Notes: generated by a model from the letters alone, not told the origin. A stretch of DNA of 53,666 bases from Miltoncostaea sp050249835 (GCA_050249835.1 JBFWPT010000024.1:1-53666), one strand, 5' to 3'. Positions 1-8,169 are shown, counted from the first letter of the stretch. Program-made: numbers and translations.

Positions 1-2
1 CC

Positions 3-293
3 ACCGCGCCGGTGCCCCCGGACGTCCTCACCGTGACGATCGACGGCCCCGGCTTCGAGGGGCTGAGCATCCCGCTCTCCTGCGAGGTGGCCGACCGCGA
101 CACCTGTGCCGCCGTGCTCGACGCCGCCGGCCTGCCGGACGGCCCCTCCTGTGAGCCCCTCTCCCCGGACCCCTCCCGCATCACGATCACCGGGCGCCTG
201 GAGGGCGAGGACGTCTCCTCGGTCCTCGACCGGCGCACCACCTGCGAACGGGCCCGCCACGACGGCGTCCTCGAGGCTCTGGGCCTTCAGTGA
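3..293 (+). CDS. SSI-like secreted protein, 5' truncated
   Basis: The reading frame is open to the window edge, so the start and any signal peptide are probably missing; GTG at 12 is the first in-frame start visible. About 95 codons remain. Spaced cysteines (SCEVADRDTC, then SCEP, then TTCERAR) and the ending CERARHDGVLEALG resemble the C-terminal half of subtilisin-inhibitor-like (SSI) proteins, which usually end with a GCE-x-x-RW motif. The usual GGTHP element is absent, so this is a divergent member. A role as a secreted protease inhibitor is inferred from family only. It is convergent with the SDR gene. Confidence 0.55.
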   Translation, partial: TAPVPPDVLTVTIDGPGFEGLSIPLSCEVADRDTCAAVLDAAGLPDGPSCEPLSPDPSRITITGRLEGEDVSSVLDRRTTCERARHDGVLEALGLQ

Positions 294-309
294 ATTGTTA
301 AGGGCGATG

Positions 310-323
310 CCCCTGTGCAGGGG
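310..323. terminator. Short hairpin between convergent genes
   Basis: CCCCT-GTGC-AGGGG, a perfect 5-bp stem with a tetraloop, followed by TTTCG. It lies 17 nt after the SSI-like stop and 16 nt before the SDR stop on the other strand, so it could serve both genes. There is no long T-run. Confidence 0.4.
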
Positions 324-332
324 TTTCGTCGT

Positions 333-375
333 CGGCGATCACTTGATCGCCGGCCCGGATGTCGAGTGAATTCCG
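333..375. repeat. Inverted repeat plus 14-mer, partner of 19047-19119
   Basis: Positions 334-351 read GGCGATCA-CT-TGATCGCC, a perfect 8-bp dyad covering the SDR stop codon. The 17-mer at 333-349 recurs exactly, as reverse complement, at 19103-19119. The 14-mer TCGAGTGAATTCCG at 362-375 recurs at 19047-19060. The element encodes the last residues of the SDR. Function unknown. Confidence 0.45.
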
Positions 376-1049
376 GCGGGCCCGCGGGGCATCGCCAGCG
401 TCGTGACGAGGGAGGCGACGGCCTCCGCCACGGGGGTCGGGCCGTCGACCAGCTCCACGACGACCCGGCCGAGGTCGTCCCGGTGGAGGACGGCGTCGAT
501 GAAGGCGGCCACGTCGTCGCGGGGGACGTCGCCGTAGGGGACGGCCGGCCCCGCGGTGACGCGGCCGTCGCCCGGGCCGTCGCCGAGGTGCCCCGGCCGG
601 ACGATCACCCAGTCGAGGTCGGTGCGCGACAGGTGGACGTCGGCCTCCTTCTTCACCCGCATGTAGTGCTCGAAGCCCTCACGGGGCTCGCTCCCCCGGC
701 CGGCCTCCGGGAAGGCTGAGACGAGGACGAAACGGCGCACGCCGGCTCGGGCCGCGGCGGCGGCGGCCTTCACCACGCCCTCCCCGTCGATGAGCGTCGT
801 CCGGTCCATCCCGGTGCCGTGGGCGCCGGCGGAGAACACGACGGCGTCGTGACCGGCCATCCGCCCCGCCAGGGCCTCAGCCGTGTCGGCGATCAGGTCG
901 CCGGCCACGGGCACGGCGCCGGACGCGGCCACCGCCGCGGCCTGGTCCGGGGCGCGGTGCATCCCCGTGACCGCGTCGCCGCGCGCCGCCAGCAGGACCG
1001 ACAGCCTGCGGCCGACGCCGCCCGCCGCGCCGATGACGAAGACCCTCAC
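339..1049 (-). CDS. SDR-family NAD(P)H-binding oxidoreductase/epimerase
   Basis: A 236-aa Rossmann protein of the atypical SDR (NAD(P)H-binding, YwnB-like) type. The nucleotide-binding loop GAAGGVG is at residues 7-13, right after the first beta strand (VRVFVI), which fixes the GTG start at 1049. An active-site-like YxxxK (YMRVK) is at residues 129-133, followed by a conserved VIVRPGHL segment. The start overlaps the stop of the upstream HAD gene (GTGA), so the two are translationally coupled. The substrate cannot be told from sequence. The last residues are encoded by an intergenic-type repeat (see 333-375). Confidence 0.85.
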   Translation of the reverse strand: MRVFVIGAAGGVGRRLSVLLAARGDAVTGMHRAPDQAAAVAASGAVPVAGDLIADTAEALAGRMAGHDAVVFSAGAHGTGMDRTTLIDGEGVVKAAAAAARAGVRRFVLVSAFPEAGRGSEPREGFEHYMRVKKEADVHLSRTDLDWVIVRPGHLGDGPGDGRVTAGPAVPYGDVPRDDVAAFIDAVLHRDDLGRVVVELVDGPTPVAEAVASLVTTLAMPRGPAGIHSTSGPAIK

Positions 1050-1723
1050 GCCGCCCGGGCCCAGTCCTCGATGACCTCGGCGGCGGCGACCAGGCCGGGG
1101 ACGACGGCGTCCGCCGCGGCGAGCTCGTCCGGGCCGTAGGAGCCGGTCGTCACGGCGACCACCCGCGCGCCGCCGGCGCGGGCGCAGGCGATGTCGCGGG
1201 GGGTGTCCCCCACCACCACGGCCTCGACGGGGGCCCCCTCGCGCGCCACGGCGATCGGGACGAGCTCCTCGCGCACCTCGTGGTCCGAGCCGAACGCGCC
1301 GCGGCCGGGGGTGAACCAGCCGCCGAGGCCCGCACGGGCCATCTTGGCGTGGGCGATCGGCTCGATGTTGCCGGTGAGGAGCGCCGTGCGGACCGGCGCG
1401 GCGGCCACGCGCGCGAGCGCCTCCGCGGCGCCCGGCGCGACCGGGGGATCGGGGTGGCGCCCGTCGATCTCCGGGTAGAGCGCCGCGGCCCGGGCGATCC
1501 ACTCCTCCATGCCCGCCGTGACGTCCTCGTCGCCCACCCCGCGCCCGCGCAGCACGAGGCGCGCGATCTCGCGGTCGGTGCGGCCCGCGGGCCGCACGGC
1601 CACCACGTCCTGCACGTCCGCGGAGACCCCCCAGACGTCCCCGATCGCCGCCGCGAGGGCCTCCGTGTGCGCCCGCGGGGTACCGAGGAGCAGGGTCCCG
1701 TCGATGTCGAAGAGCACCAGCAC
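1046..1723 (-). CDS. HAD-superfamily hydrolase (phosphoglycolate phosphatase-like)
   Basis: A haloacid dehalogenase-type phosphatase of about 225 aa. Motif I is FDIDGT near the N-terminus (nucleophile Asp6 from this start), motif II is LLTGN, and the Mg-binding motif is VVGDTPRD near the C-terminus. A helical cap lies between motifs I and II, as in subfamily IA. An upstream ATG at 1777 would add 18 aa but would overlap the divergent cyclase gene head to head. GTG at 1723 is preceded by TATCAT 8 nt upstream, compatible with a leaderless start, so I prefer it. Substrate unknown. Confidence 0.82.
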   Translation of the reverse strand: MLVLFDIDGTLLLGTPRAHTEALAAAIGDVWGVSADVQDVVAVRPAGRTDREIARLVLRGRGVGDEDVTAGMEEWIARAAALYPEIDGRHPDPPVAPGAAEALARVAAAPVRTALLTGNIEPIAHAKMARAGLGGWFTPGRGAFGSDHEVREELVPIAVAREGAPVEAVVVGDTPRDIACARAGGARVVAVTTGSYGPDELAAADAVVPGLVAAAEVIEDWARAA

Positions 1724-1731
1724 CCGACGGG

Positions 1732-4113
1732 ATGATAGGTGGTCGGCGAGTTTGGCAGACTCTGGCGGCGCGGGCATCCCGCCCCGGGACGCGGAGGTCC
1801 GTCATAGATCGACCCCAGAGGTGGCTCGGAGGGGCCGTCGTCGTCGCCGCGATCATCGCCGCGACGATCGTCGCCGTCCTGGCGGGGGTGCGACACGAGA
1901 GGCAGGCGGCCCGGGACGACGGCGCGCTCATCGGCGCGCCCGCCGTCCGCTCGCTGGCGGCGGAGGCCGACGCCATGACGTCGGCGCTCGAGGACCTCCG
2001 GGCGTTCATGGAGAGCTCGGACGACGTCACCGCGGCGGACTTCTCCCGCTACACCGCCGCGCCGCTCTCCCGGCTGCCGGCGCTCGCGTCCCTGGCCTTC
2101 ACGCCGCGGGACGGGGAGCCCGGGCTCGCCGCGGGGGAGGTCGGCCCGGCCGCTGCCGCCCGCCTGCTGGAGGCCCCCGCCGCGGCCCCGGCGCGCGCCG
2201 CCTCCCGGGACGACGCGCTGCCGCGGATGACGCCGCCGGGGGGCGGGGAGGATCCGGTGGCGCTGCTCGTCGCGCCGGTCTACGCCCCCGGGGCGCCGCT
2301 GTCGACCGTGGCGGAGCGGCGCGCGGCCCTGCGCGGCTACGTCAGCGGGCTCGCCCGCCTCGGCGAGCTGGGCGCCCCGGCGGAGGACGGCCTCCCCGCC
2401 GGCGTGGACCTCGTGGTGCACGACGGCGACGCGCTCGTGCTCGGGCCGGACGAGGACGGCACCGACGAGGGCACCGTCGGCGTCGCGGGGCGCGAGTGGA
2501 CCGTGGGCCTCACGGGGCTGGCCGGCCCCTCCCACGCCCTGCCCGCCGGACTGGCGCTCGCCGGGGTGGCGCTGGCGGCGGTGGTAGCGCTGCTCCTGCG
2601 GTCGGCGTCCTTGCGGGAGGGGGAGACCCGCCGCGAGCTCGAGGGGCTGCGGGTGCGCCACGACCTCATCCTCGGGGCGGCCGGCGACGGGATCGTCGGC
2701 CTCGACCCGGAGGCGCGGGCCACCTTCGTCAACCGGGCGGCCGCGCGGATGCTCGGCTGGGACGCCGACGACCTCCTGGGCGGGCGCTTCGACGAGCTCG
2801 CCCTGCCGGCCGTGGGCGCCGCCGCCCGCGGGGCCCGGCCGCTGAGCGGCGAGGCGCCGGTGCGCCGCCGCGACGGCACCACCTTCACCGGCGAGTTCAC
2901 GAGCACGCCGATCGCGGGCGGCGGCGGGGCGGTCGTGGTGTTCCGAGACGTCACCGCCCGGGTGGAGGAGGAGCGCCGCACGAAGGAGAGCCTCGCGGCC
3001 GCCGAGGAGCTCGCCGCGGTCGACGCCCTCACGGGCCTCGCCAACCACCGCACCTTCCACGACCGGCTGCGCACCGAGATGGAGCGCGCCCGCCGCCACG
3101 GCCGCGGCCTCTCGCTCGTGCTCATGGACCTCGACCGCTTCAAGCAGGTCAACGACCGCTTCGGCCACCAGGTGGGCGACCGCGTCCTCACCCACGCGGC
3201 GCGCGTGTTCGAGCAGCAGACCCGGACCGGCGAGCTGGTGGCGCGGGTGGGCGGCGAGGAGTTCGCGATGATCCTCCCGGAGGCCGACGGCGAGGAGGCG
3301 TTCCGGGCCGCCGAGCGCGTCCGCCAGGCCGTCGCCGCCGCGAGCTTCCCGGGCGTCGGGCGGATGACGATGTCCGCGGGGGTCTGCGACCTGGACGACG
3401 CCGGCGACGCGGAGACCCTCTACGCCCTCGCCGACGGGGCCCTCTACTGGGCCAAGCACAGCGGCCGCGACATGGTTCTGCGCCACTCGCCCGACACGGT
3501 GCAGGCGCGGCCCGCCGACGGTGCCGCCGGGGGCGACGGGGACGACGGCGACCGGCGCCAGTCGCTGGTCAGCGCGCGGCTCCTGGCACGGGTCGTCGAC
3601 GCCAAGCACGCGTCCACGCGGCGCCACTCGGAGCGCGTCGCCGACCTGGCGGCCGACATCGCGGCGGAGCTCGGCTGGACCGCGGAGCGCGTGGCCGAGC
3701 TGCGCGAGGCGGCCCTGCTGCACGACGTCGGCAAGATCGGCGTGCCCGACGAGCTGCTCACGGCCGCGCGCCCCCTGGACCACGAGGAGATGCGGCAGGT
3801 GCAGGAGCACGTCGACGTCGGCGGCCGCATCCTGGCCGAGGCCCTGACGCCCGAGCAGCTCTCATGGGTCCGGGGGCACCACGAACGCTGGGACGGCACG
3901 GGCTATCCTGATGGCCTCCGGGCCGAGGACTGCCCCGAGGGCGCACGGATCCTCGCCCTCGCCGAGGCCTGGGACGTCATGACGACCGAGCGACCGTACG
4001 CCCCGATGCCCAGGACCCACCCCGACGCGATCTCCGAGTGCCGCGCCCTCGCGGGCAGCCAGTTCTGGCCGCCCGCGGTGGAGGCCCTCGCGCGGATCAG
4101 GGGCGGCGCGTGA
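1732..4113 (+). CDS. CHASE-PAS-GGDEF-HD-GYP cyclic-di-GMP turnover protein
   Basis: 793 aa. TM1 is at about 34-54, an extracytoplasmic CHASE-like sensor at about 70-265, TM2 at about 274-297, PAS at about 305-415, GGDEF at about 430-590 with active-site GGEEF near residue 507, and HD-GYP at about 610-790. The HD-GYP part has intact HDVGK (664 onward), HHE and GTGYP (about 721). Diguanylate cyclase and c-di-GMP phosphodiesterase motifs both look competent, so the protein could make or degrade the messenger in response to an external signal. The ATG at 1732 is the only standard start upstream of TM1. It is divergent from the HAD gene and coupled (GTGA) to the next gene. Confidence 0.9.
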   Translation: MIGGRRVWQTLAARASRPGTRRSVIDRPQRWLGGAVVVAAIIAATIVAVLAGVRHERQAARDDGALIGAPAVRSLAAEADAMTSALEDLRAFMESSDDVTAADFSRYTAAPLSRLPALASLAFTPRDGEPGLAAGEVGPAAAARLLEAPAAAPARAASRDDALPRMTPPGGGEDPVALLVAPVYAPGAPLSTVAERRAALRGYVSGLARLGELGAPAEDGLPAGVDLVVHDGDALVLGPDEDGTDEGTVGVAGREWTVGLTGLAGPSHALPAGLALAGVALAAVVALLLRSASLREGETRRELEGLRVRHDLILGAAGDGIVGLDPEARATFVNRAAARMLGWDADDLLGGRFDELALPAVGAAARGARPLSGEAPVRRRDGTTFTGEFTSTPIAGGGGAVVVFRDVTARVEEERRTKESLAAAEELAAVDALTGLANHRTFHDRLRTEMERARRHGRGLSLVLMDLDRFKQVNDRFGHQVGDRVLTHAARVFEQQTRTGELVARVGGEEFAMILPEADGEEAFRAAERVRQAVAAASFPGVGRMTMSAGVCDLDDAGDAETLYALADGALYWAKHSGRDMVLRHSPDTVQARPADGAAGGDGDDGDRRQSLVSARLLARVVDAKHASTRRHSERVADLAADIAAELGWTAERVAELREAALLHDVGKIGVPDELLTAARPLDHEEMRQVQEHVDVGGRILAEALTPEQLSWVRGHHERWDGTGYPDGLRAEDCPEGARILALAEAWDVMTTERPYAPMPRTHPDAISECRALAGSQFWPPAVEALARIRGGA

Positions 4114-4697
4114 GCGCACCGGCCGGGCGCGCCCTGGCCGTCGCGGCGTGGACGATCGCCGCCATCGCCGTCGTGGCGCTGCTCGCCGTGGCCGTCGTGC
4201 TCGGGACCGGCGACGAGGGGCCCGATCCCGTGCGCGTCGTGGCCGACCGGGCCGCCATCACCATCCCGCTCCCGGCCGCGCCGCCCCCGCCCGAGGCCGA
4301 GCGCGCCACCACCACCAAGCCGCCCGGCCGCGTCGAGGCCCCGCCCGCGCGCCGCGCCGGCGCGGACACGCGCTCGGCCCGCACCCCGGAGCCCGGCGGC
4401 GGATCCGGCGGCGGATCGGGTGGCAGGGACGGCGGCGGCACCGGCGGGACGACGCCGGCCCCGCGCGCGCCCACGCCCCCGAGGCCCACGCCCCCGGCGA
4501 AGCCCACGCCTCCGAAGCCGAAGCCGACGCCCCCGGTCGTCGAGATCCCCACGCCGCCCGTCACCCCGGCGCCGCCGGCCCCCGGCACGCCGGGCACGCC
4601 GGGCACCCCGCAGCCCGATCCGGCGACGCCGCAGCCCGGCGCCATCCCTCCCCCCGGCGACGTCGCCGGGGGGACCCCGCAGCCCACGACCCCCTAG
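4110..4697 (+). CDS. Membrane-anchored Pro/Thr-rich protein of unknown function
   Basis: 195 aa, GTG start overlapping the cyclase stop (GTGA). One transmembrane segment at about 10-32 (AAIAVVALLAVAVVL) is followed by a low-complexity tail: a Gly/Ser stretch, then repeated PTPP/KPKPTPP and PGTPGTPGTP units, typical of an extended wall-spanning stalk. No folded domain is seen. Tight coupling suggests it works with, or is exported alongside, the c-di-GMP protein; that is inference. The 3' end carries a perfect 24-bp palindrome at 4650-4673. Confidence 0.7.
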   Translation: MSAPAGRALAVAAWTIAAIAVVALLAVAVVLGTGDEGPDPVRVVADRAAITIPLPAAPPPPEAERATTTKPPGRVEAPPARRAGADTRSARTPEPGGGSGGGSGGRDGGGTGGTTPAPRAPTPPRPTPPAKPTPPKPKPTPPVVEIPTPPVTPAPPAPGTPGTPGTPQPDPATPQPGAIPPPGDVAGGTPQPTTP

Positions 4698-4703
4698 GGG
4701 GTC
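4688..4703. terminator. Bidirectional terminator-like palindrome
   Basis: GACCCCCTAGGGGGTC is a perfect 16-bp palindrome that contains the stop codon of the Pro-rich gene and touches the stop codon of the convergent AIM24 gene. A second palindrome, six C's, GGCGAC/GTCGCC and six G's, lies at 4650-4673. Confidence 0.5.
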
Positions 4704-5385
4704 AGCTCCGGGAGAAGGGCAGGACGGTGGTGAGCCAGTCGATCAGGGCCGACGGGTTGCGGGTCTGCACCATCAGCTCGCCCGGGCCCCGGAAGTCGAA
4801 CACGAAGCCCTCGCCGCTCTTCAGGCTCTGCATCGTCTTGCCCTGGGCGGCGCGCCGCAGGGTGAAGGACACGCCCTCCTGGAAGGCCACCATGTGGCCC
4901 GAGTCGACCACCATCGTCTCGCCCGCCTCGAGGTGCACCCGGTCGAGCGCGCCGTAGCACGACAGCACCACGGTGCCGTGCCCGCTCGCGCGGATGAGGA
5001 ACCCGCCCTCGCCGCCGAACATCGACTTGAAGCCGCCCCACCTGGTGTCGATGTCCACCTCCGACTCGGAGGCGATGTAGGAGCCACGCTGGACGAAGTA
5101 GGGCGTCTCGCCGACCTCGATGAGCGCCATGTCGCCCGGCAGGTTGGCGGCCACGTCCACCCAGCCGCCCTCGGGCGGGGCGGTGTAGGTGGTCATGAAG
5201 AAGGACTCGCCGCCCAGCACGCCGCGGCGCAGGCTCTTCATGAGCCCGCCCTGCATCGACGCCTCGATCGCGACGCCCTCCGACGTCGCCATCATCGCGC
5301 CGGACTCGGCGCGCACCACCTCGCCGCCCCCCAGCGCGCACCGCGCCACGGCGAAGCTCGGCGCATGGCGGATCGCGATGTCCAT
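4702..5385 (-). CDS. AIM24/TIGR00266-family protein
   Basis: 227 aa matching the AIM24 family of beta-sandwich proteins of poorly known role. It shows the family's glycine-rich strand order: GGEVVRAESGAMMA near residue 20, then GLMKSLRRGVLGGESFFMTTYTA, GDMALIEV, and near the end FVFDFRGPGELMVQTRN. No signal peptide or TM segment, so cytoplasmic or peripheral. Length is typical. It stands alone, convergent with the preceding gene. Biochemical function is not established for the family. Confidence 0.88.
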   Translation of the reverse strand: MDIAIRHAPSFAVARCALGGGEVVRAESGAMMATSEGVAIEASMQGGLMKSLRRGVLGGESFFMTTYTAPPEGGWVDVAANLPGDMALIEVGETPYFVQRGSYIASESEVDIDTRWGGFKSMFGGEGGFLIRASGHGTVVLSCYGALDRVHLEAGETMVVDSGHMVAFQEGVSFTLRRAAQGKTMQSLKSGEGFVFDFRGPGELMVQTRNPSALIDWLTTVLPFSRS

Positions 5386-5575
5386 TCCCGTCCCCTCTCT
5401 CGGATCGGCCGACCGCGGCAGTCAAGCACGGGGCGCGCGCCTCGGGGCGGACCCGCGCCACCGTCCCGAGGGAGCAACACGACGCCCCGCACACTGGACG
5501 CGCGGCCAAGGAACGGAGGGGGGTCGGGGGTCGATAGTGCCGGTGCGAGCGGGGTGGAGTGCACTGCCTACCGGG

Positions 5576-6301
5576 TCAGCTCCGTTCGTCACGGCGAGCG
5601 GCTCGGATCGAGAGGTCGCCCCCTTCCTCTCGATCCGCGCCCCGTCGCCGGCCATTGCGCGCCGCCCCCACCAGGGCGGCGATCACCGGGCTGCCGGGAT
5701 CGGCCTCCGGGTGCCACTGCACGCCCAGGAGCCACCCGTCGCCGGTCCCCTCCACGGCCTCGGGGACCCCGTCGGCGGACCGGCCGCTCACCCGCAGGCC
5801 CTCCCCCACGGCGTCGATCGCCTGGTGGTGGTGCGACGCCACGCGGTGGGTGCGCGCGCCGATGGCCCGGTGCGCGAGCGAGCCCTCCTCCAGGTCGACG
5901 TCGTGCTCGTTCCCCGCGAACCGGCCGATCGCGCGCCGGTGCTCCTCCGTGCCGAGATCGTCCGGCAGGTGCTGGCGCAGCGTGCCGCCCGCGGCCACGT
6001 TGATGACCTGGGCGCCGCGGCAGATGCCGAGCACGGGCAGGCCGCGCGCCACCGCGGCGCGCACGAGGGCGGCCTCGACGTCGTCGCGCAGCGGGATGGG
6101 CGGGTCGTTGAGCGGGTGGGCCTCCGCGCCGTACGCGTCCGCGCCGATGTCCACGCCCCCCACGAGCATCAGGCCGTCCAGGCGGTCGAGCACCAGGCCC
6201 GGGTCGTCCACCACCCGCGGGTCCGGCGGGATGAGCAGCGCGACGGCACCGGCGGCGCGCACCTGGTCGAGGTAGTTCGCCGGCACGAGCGCGGCGGGCA
6301 T
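5576..6301 (-). CDS. Class I glutamine amidotransferase, peptidase C26 (gamma-glutamyl-GABA hydrolase-like)
   Basis: The family hydrolyses gamma-glutamyl bonds, e.g. gamma-Glu-GABA in putrescine degradation. The nucleophile elbow GICRGAQ (Cys94 from this ATG) and the GVQWHPE His/Glu pair are intact, with MLVGGVDI for the oxyanion region. The first ATG at 6301 is inside the domain: in-frame codons up to the TAG at 6386-6388 encode the expected first strand and helix (PVIGVCAAWERARW), but contain no ATG, GTG or TTG. The real start is therefore probably non-canonical (for example ATC at 6376) or the sequence is altered there. It lies just downstream of the J-domain gene on the same strand. Confidence 0.8.
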   Translation of the reverse strand: MPAALVPANYLDQVRAAGAVALLIPPDPRVVDDPGLVLDRLDGLMLVGGVDIGADAYGAEAHPLNDPPIPLRDDVEAALVRAAVARGLPVLGICRGAQVINVAAGGTLRQHLPDDLGTEEHRRAIGRFAGNEHDVDLEEGSLAHRAIGARTHRVASHHHQAIDAVGEGLRVSGRSADGVPEAVEGTGDGWLLGVQWHPEADPGSPVIAALVGAARNGRRRGADREEGGDLSIRAARRDERS

Positions 6302-6396
6302 GTCCCAGACGGACCAGCGCGCCCGCTCCCAGGCCGCGCAGACGCCGATGACGGGGATGTCGGGGGACGGTGCGATGCCGGGAGGCTACGCGGTCG

Positions 6397-6711
6397 TCAG
6401 GCCCGCCACTCCCGGGTGTGGAGCGGGCGCATCTCGTAGGGGAGCGCCCTGCCGGCGTCCGGGCCCCGCACCACGCCCGTCCGCCCGTAGGAGACCACGG
6501 GCGTGACGGGCGCCTCCGTGACGCGCTCGAGGAGCGTCTCGAAGGCCTCCCGACCGGTGGCGAACCGCCATGCCGCCCCTGCGTCACCGGGACAGCGGTC
6601 GGGATGGTGCGTCCGCGCGTACGTCCTCCAGGCCCCCACCAGCTCGTCGCGGTCGACGGATCCGGTGCCCAGCCCCAGCACGCCCGCTGCGGTCGTCACG
6701 TTCATCGCCAT
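6397..6711 (-). CDS. J-domain (DnaJ-like) protein
   Basis: About 104 aa. The N-terminal half is a short J domain: LGLGTGSVDRDELVGAWRTY then HHPDRCPGD, containing the HPD tripeptide that stimulates Hsp70 ATPase, then helix III (AWRFATGREAFETLL). There is no G/F region or zinc finger, so it is a stand-alone J protein and probably a co-chaperone adaptor. ATG at 6711 places the domain at the N-terminus; another ATG at 6771 would add an unconserved 20-aa stretch over the palindrome at 6740-6758. The stop is 11 nt from the TAG that bounds the C26 frame. Confidence 0.75.
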   Translation of the reverse strand: MAMNVTTAAGVLGLGTGSVDRDELVGAWRTYARTHHPDRCPGDAGAAWRFATGREAFETLLERVTEAPVTPVVSYGRTGVVRGPDAGRALPYEMRPLHTREWRA

Positions 6712-6739
6712 CGACGGTAGGGCCGGGGGACGTCCCGTG

Positions 6740-6758
6740 ACCCACCCGTGAGGTGGGT
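6740..6758. promoter_or_regulatory. Inverted repeat in divergent promoter region
   Basis: ACCCACC-CGTGA-GGTGGGT, perfect 7-bp arms with a 5-nt spacer, between the J-domain gene and the divergent small membrane gene. It could be an operator; no regulator is identified. Confidence 0.35.
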
Positions 6759-6801
6759 TCCCGTCCTCCACACTCGGATGGGCGCGCGCGGGCGGGCGCG
6801 G

Positions 6802-6807
6802 TAGGGT
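6802..6807 (+). promoter_or_regulatory. -10 element for a leaderless start
   Basis: TAGGGT, with 7 nt to the GTG at 6815. This is the spacing of actinobacterial leaderless promoters, where the start codon is the first transcribed base. The same arrangement is seen before the nitrilase gene (41695). No -35 match is clear. Confidence 0.45.
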
Positions 6808-6814
6808 GGGATCC

Positions 6815-6970
6815 GTGATGGCGCTCGGCTACACGATCGTGGGCATCCTGCTCGGCGGGGCGGTGATCCTGGCCGTGGGCATCTGCCTGGGGCTCTGGTT
6901 CGGGGTGTCGGCCTCGCGGCCCGAGCTGATGGAGCGCCGCCCGCCCACCGTCGGGCCCGACGAGGTCTGA
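6815..6970 (+). CDS. Small single-pass membrane protein (51 aa)
   Basis: A 51-codon frame starting GTG-ATG (6815 or 6818). One hydrophobic segment (YTIVGILLGGAVILAVGICL, about residues 6-25) is followed by a short soluble tail, ELMERRPPTVGPDEV. No homologous family recognised. Support comes from the strong TANNNT box at leaderless spacing, amino-acid composition unlike random high-GC frames, and a stop 39 nt before the next gene. Function unknown. Confidence 0.6.
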   Translation: MMALGYTIVGILLGGAVILAVGICLGLWFGVSASRPELMERRPPTVGPDEV

Positions 6971-7009
6971 GCCTGGCGTCCGGCGCCGGGGCTACCGTGG
7001 GCCGCCACC

Positions 7010-7522
7010 GTGCTGCGCGAGGACCCCAACGCCCGCTTCGAGCCCGCGTTCCTCCGCCGCCGCTTCGTGAGCGGGCGGCGTGAGTTCCGCTTCATCTCCG
7101 GGGCGGCCCACCGCGCGATCGTGCGCGACCAGGAGCACTCCCCCGTCGCGGTGGCCGAGGACGCGCCGCGCACCTGGTGGATGTTCCGGGGCCGCTTCTA
7201 CTGGGAGGACGAGGGCCTCGCGCCCGGTGAGGTGATGGCCCTGGTGCACGAGCGCGAGCGGCGCCGCCGCCGGCGCATCGACCGCGCCGTGGACATGATG
7301 GCCGCCGACGGCGAGGGGGCCGGGCCGCGCCGCGAGGGGATCCCCGAGGAGGTGCGGCGCGAGGTCTTCCGCCGGGACGGCGGCCGATGCGCCCGTTGCG
7401 GCAGCGACGAGCTGCTGCAGTTCGACCACGTCATCCCGGTCGCCCTCGGCGGCGCGTCGACCGCCGCCAACCTCCAGCTGCTCTGCGCGCCCTGCAACCG
7501 GGAGAAGGGGGCCGCGCTGTGA
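7010..7522 (+). CDS. HNH endonuclease-domain protein
   Basis: 170 aa, GTG start; a TACCGT box lies at 6993-6998. The C-terminal 55 residues form a classic HNH zinc-finger nuclease: REVFRRDGGRCARCG (first CxxC), LLQFDHVIPVALGG (catalytic His with DH), NLQLLCAPCNREKG (second CxxC and Asn). The N-terminal 100 residues have no recognised domain and include an Arg-rich helix (ERERRRRRRIDR). Such stand-alone HNH proteins are common in actinobacteria; whether this one acts in restriction, repair or something else is not known. Coupled to the next gene by GTGA. Confidence 0.82.
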   Translation: MLREDPNARFEPAFLRRRFVSGRREFRFISGAAHRAIVRDQEHSPVAVAEDAPRTWWMFRGRFYWEDEGLAPGEVMALVHERERRRRRRIDRAVDMMAADGEGAGPRREGIPEEVRREVFRRDGGRCARCGSDELLQFDHVIPVALGGASTAANLQLLCAPCNREKGAAL

Positions 7523-8169
7523 GCGACGACGGGCGCGCCGCCCTGGCCTGGATGCGCGAGCACGGCGGGCTGCTGCGCGAGTTCGTGGGCGACGAGCGGG
7601 AGCGCGACCCGGACGACTCCCCGGGCGGTGACGGGGCCGTCCGGGCCCACCTGCGGCTCGCCGCGGCGGCGGTCGCCGCCACCGGCCCGCCGGCGCTGCG
7701 CGACGCCCTGACCGGGTTCGCCGAGGACCTGCCCGAGTGGTTCGAGGAGGGCCGGGGCCTCTACGAGGAGCACCTCGACACCGGCCACGGGGCGATCGCC
7801 CTGGAGCAGCACCTGCAGTTCGGCACCGAGCCGGGGCGGGACCCGTCCCTGGACGCCGGGCTGCACCGGCGCCTGCGGATCGGCGGCTGGATCCGCGTGT
7901 TCCTGCTCGGCCTGGAGATCCGCCTCGGGCCGTCGGCCGACGGCCTGGCGCAGGAGGTGCTGGACGGCATGGGCACGCGCCACCGGGAGCTGTCGCGCCT
8001 GATCCTGGCCCTCGACATGGAGGCGAAGGCCGCGGCGCGGCGGTCGTCCGCGGACGCCGCCACCGACCTCGAGCTGCAGGACGGGATCGGCCAGGCCGCG
8101 ACCGTCCAGGGGCACGTCCGGATCATGGTCGAGGAGCTCACCGCCGCCCTGGGGCGCGTCCCCGGCTGA
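7519..8169 (+). CDS. Hypothetical helical protein
   Basis: 216 aa, GTG at 7519 overlapping the HNH stop (GTGA). Composition is predominantly helical and acidic, without signal peptide or TM segment; the middle holds GGWIRVFLLGLEIRLG and the C-terminal third is an Ala/Glu/Arg-rich helix. I do not recognise a family. Coupling to the HNH gene suggests a shared transcript, but no functional link can be claimed. Confidence 0.7.
   Translation: MSDDGRAALAWMREHGGLLREFVGDERERDPDDSPGGDGAVRAHLRLAAAAVAATGPPALRDALTGFAEDLPEWFEEGRGLYEEHLDTGHGAIALEQHLQFGTEPGRDPSLDAGLHRRLRIGGWIRVFLLGLEIRLGPSADGLAQEVLDGMGTRHRELSRLILALDMEAKAAARRSSADAATDLELQDGIGQAATVQGHVRIMVEELTAALGRVPG

Noticed and set aside
1150..3810. 886-codon open frame on the minus strand opposite the c-di-GMP gene
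   Set aside because: It mirrors the plus-strand gene and shows His/Arg/Pro-rich composition with no domain; such shadows are expected at this GC content.
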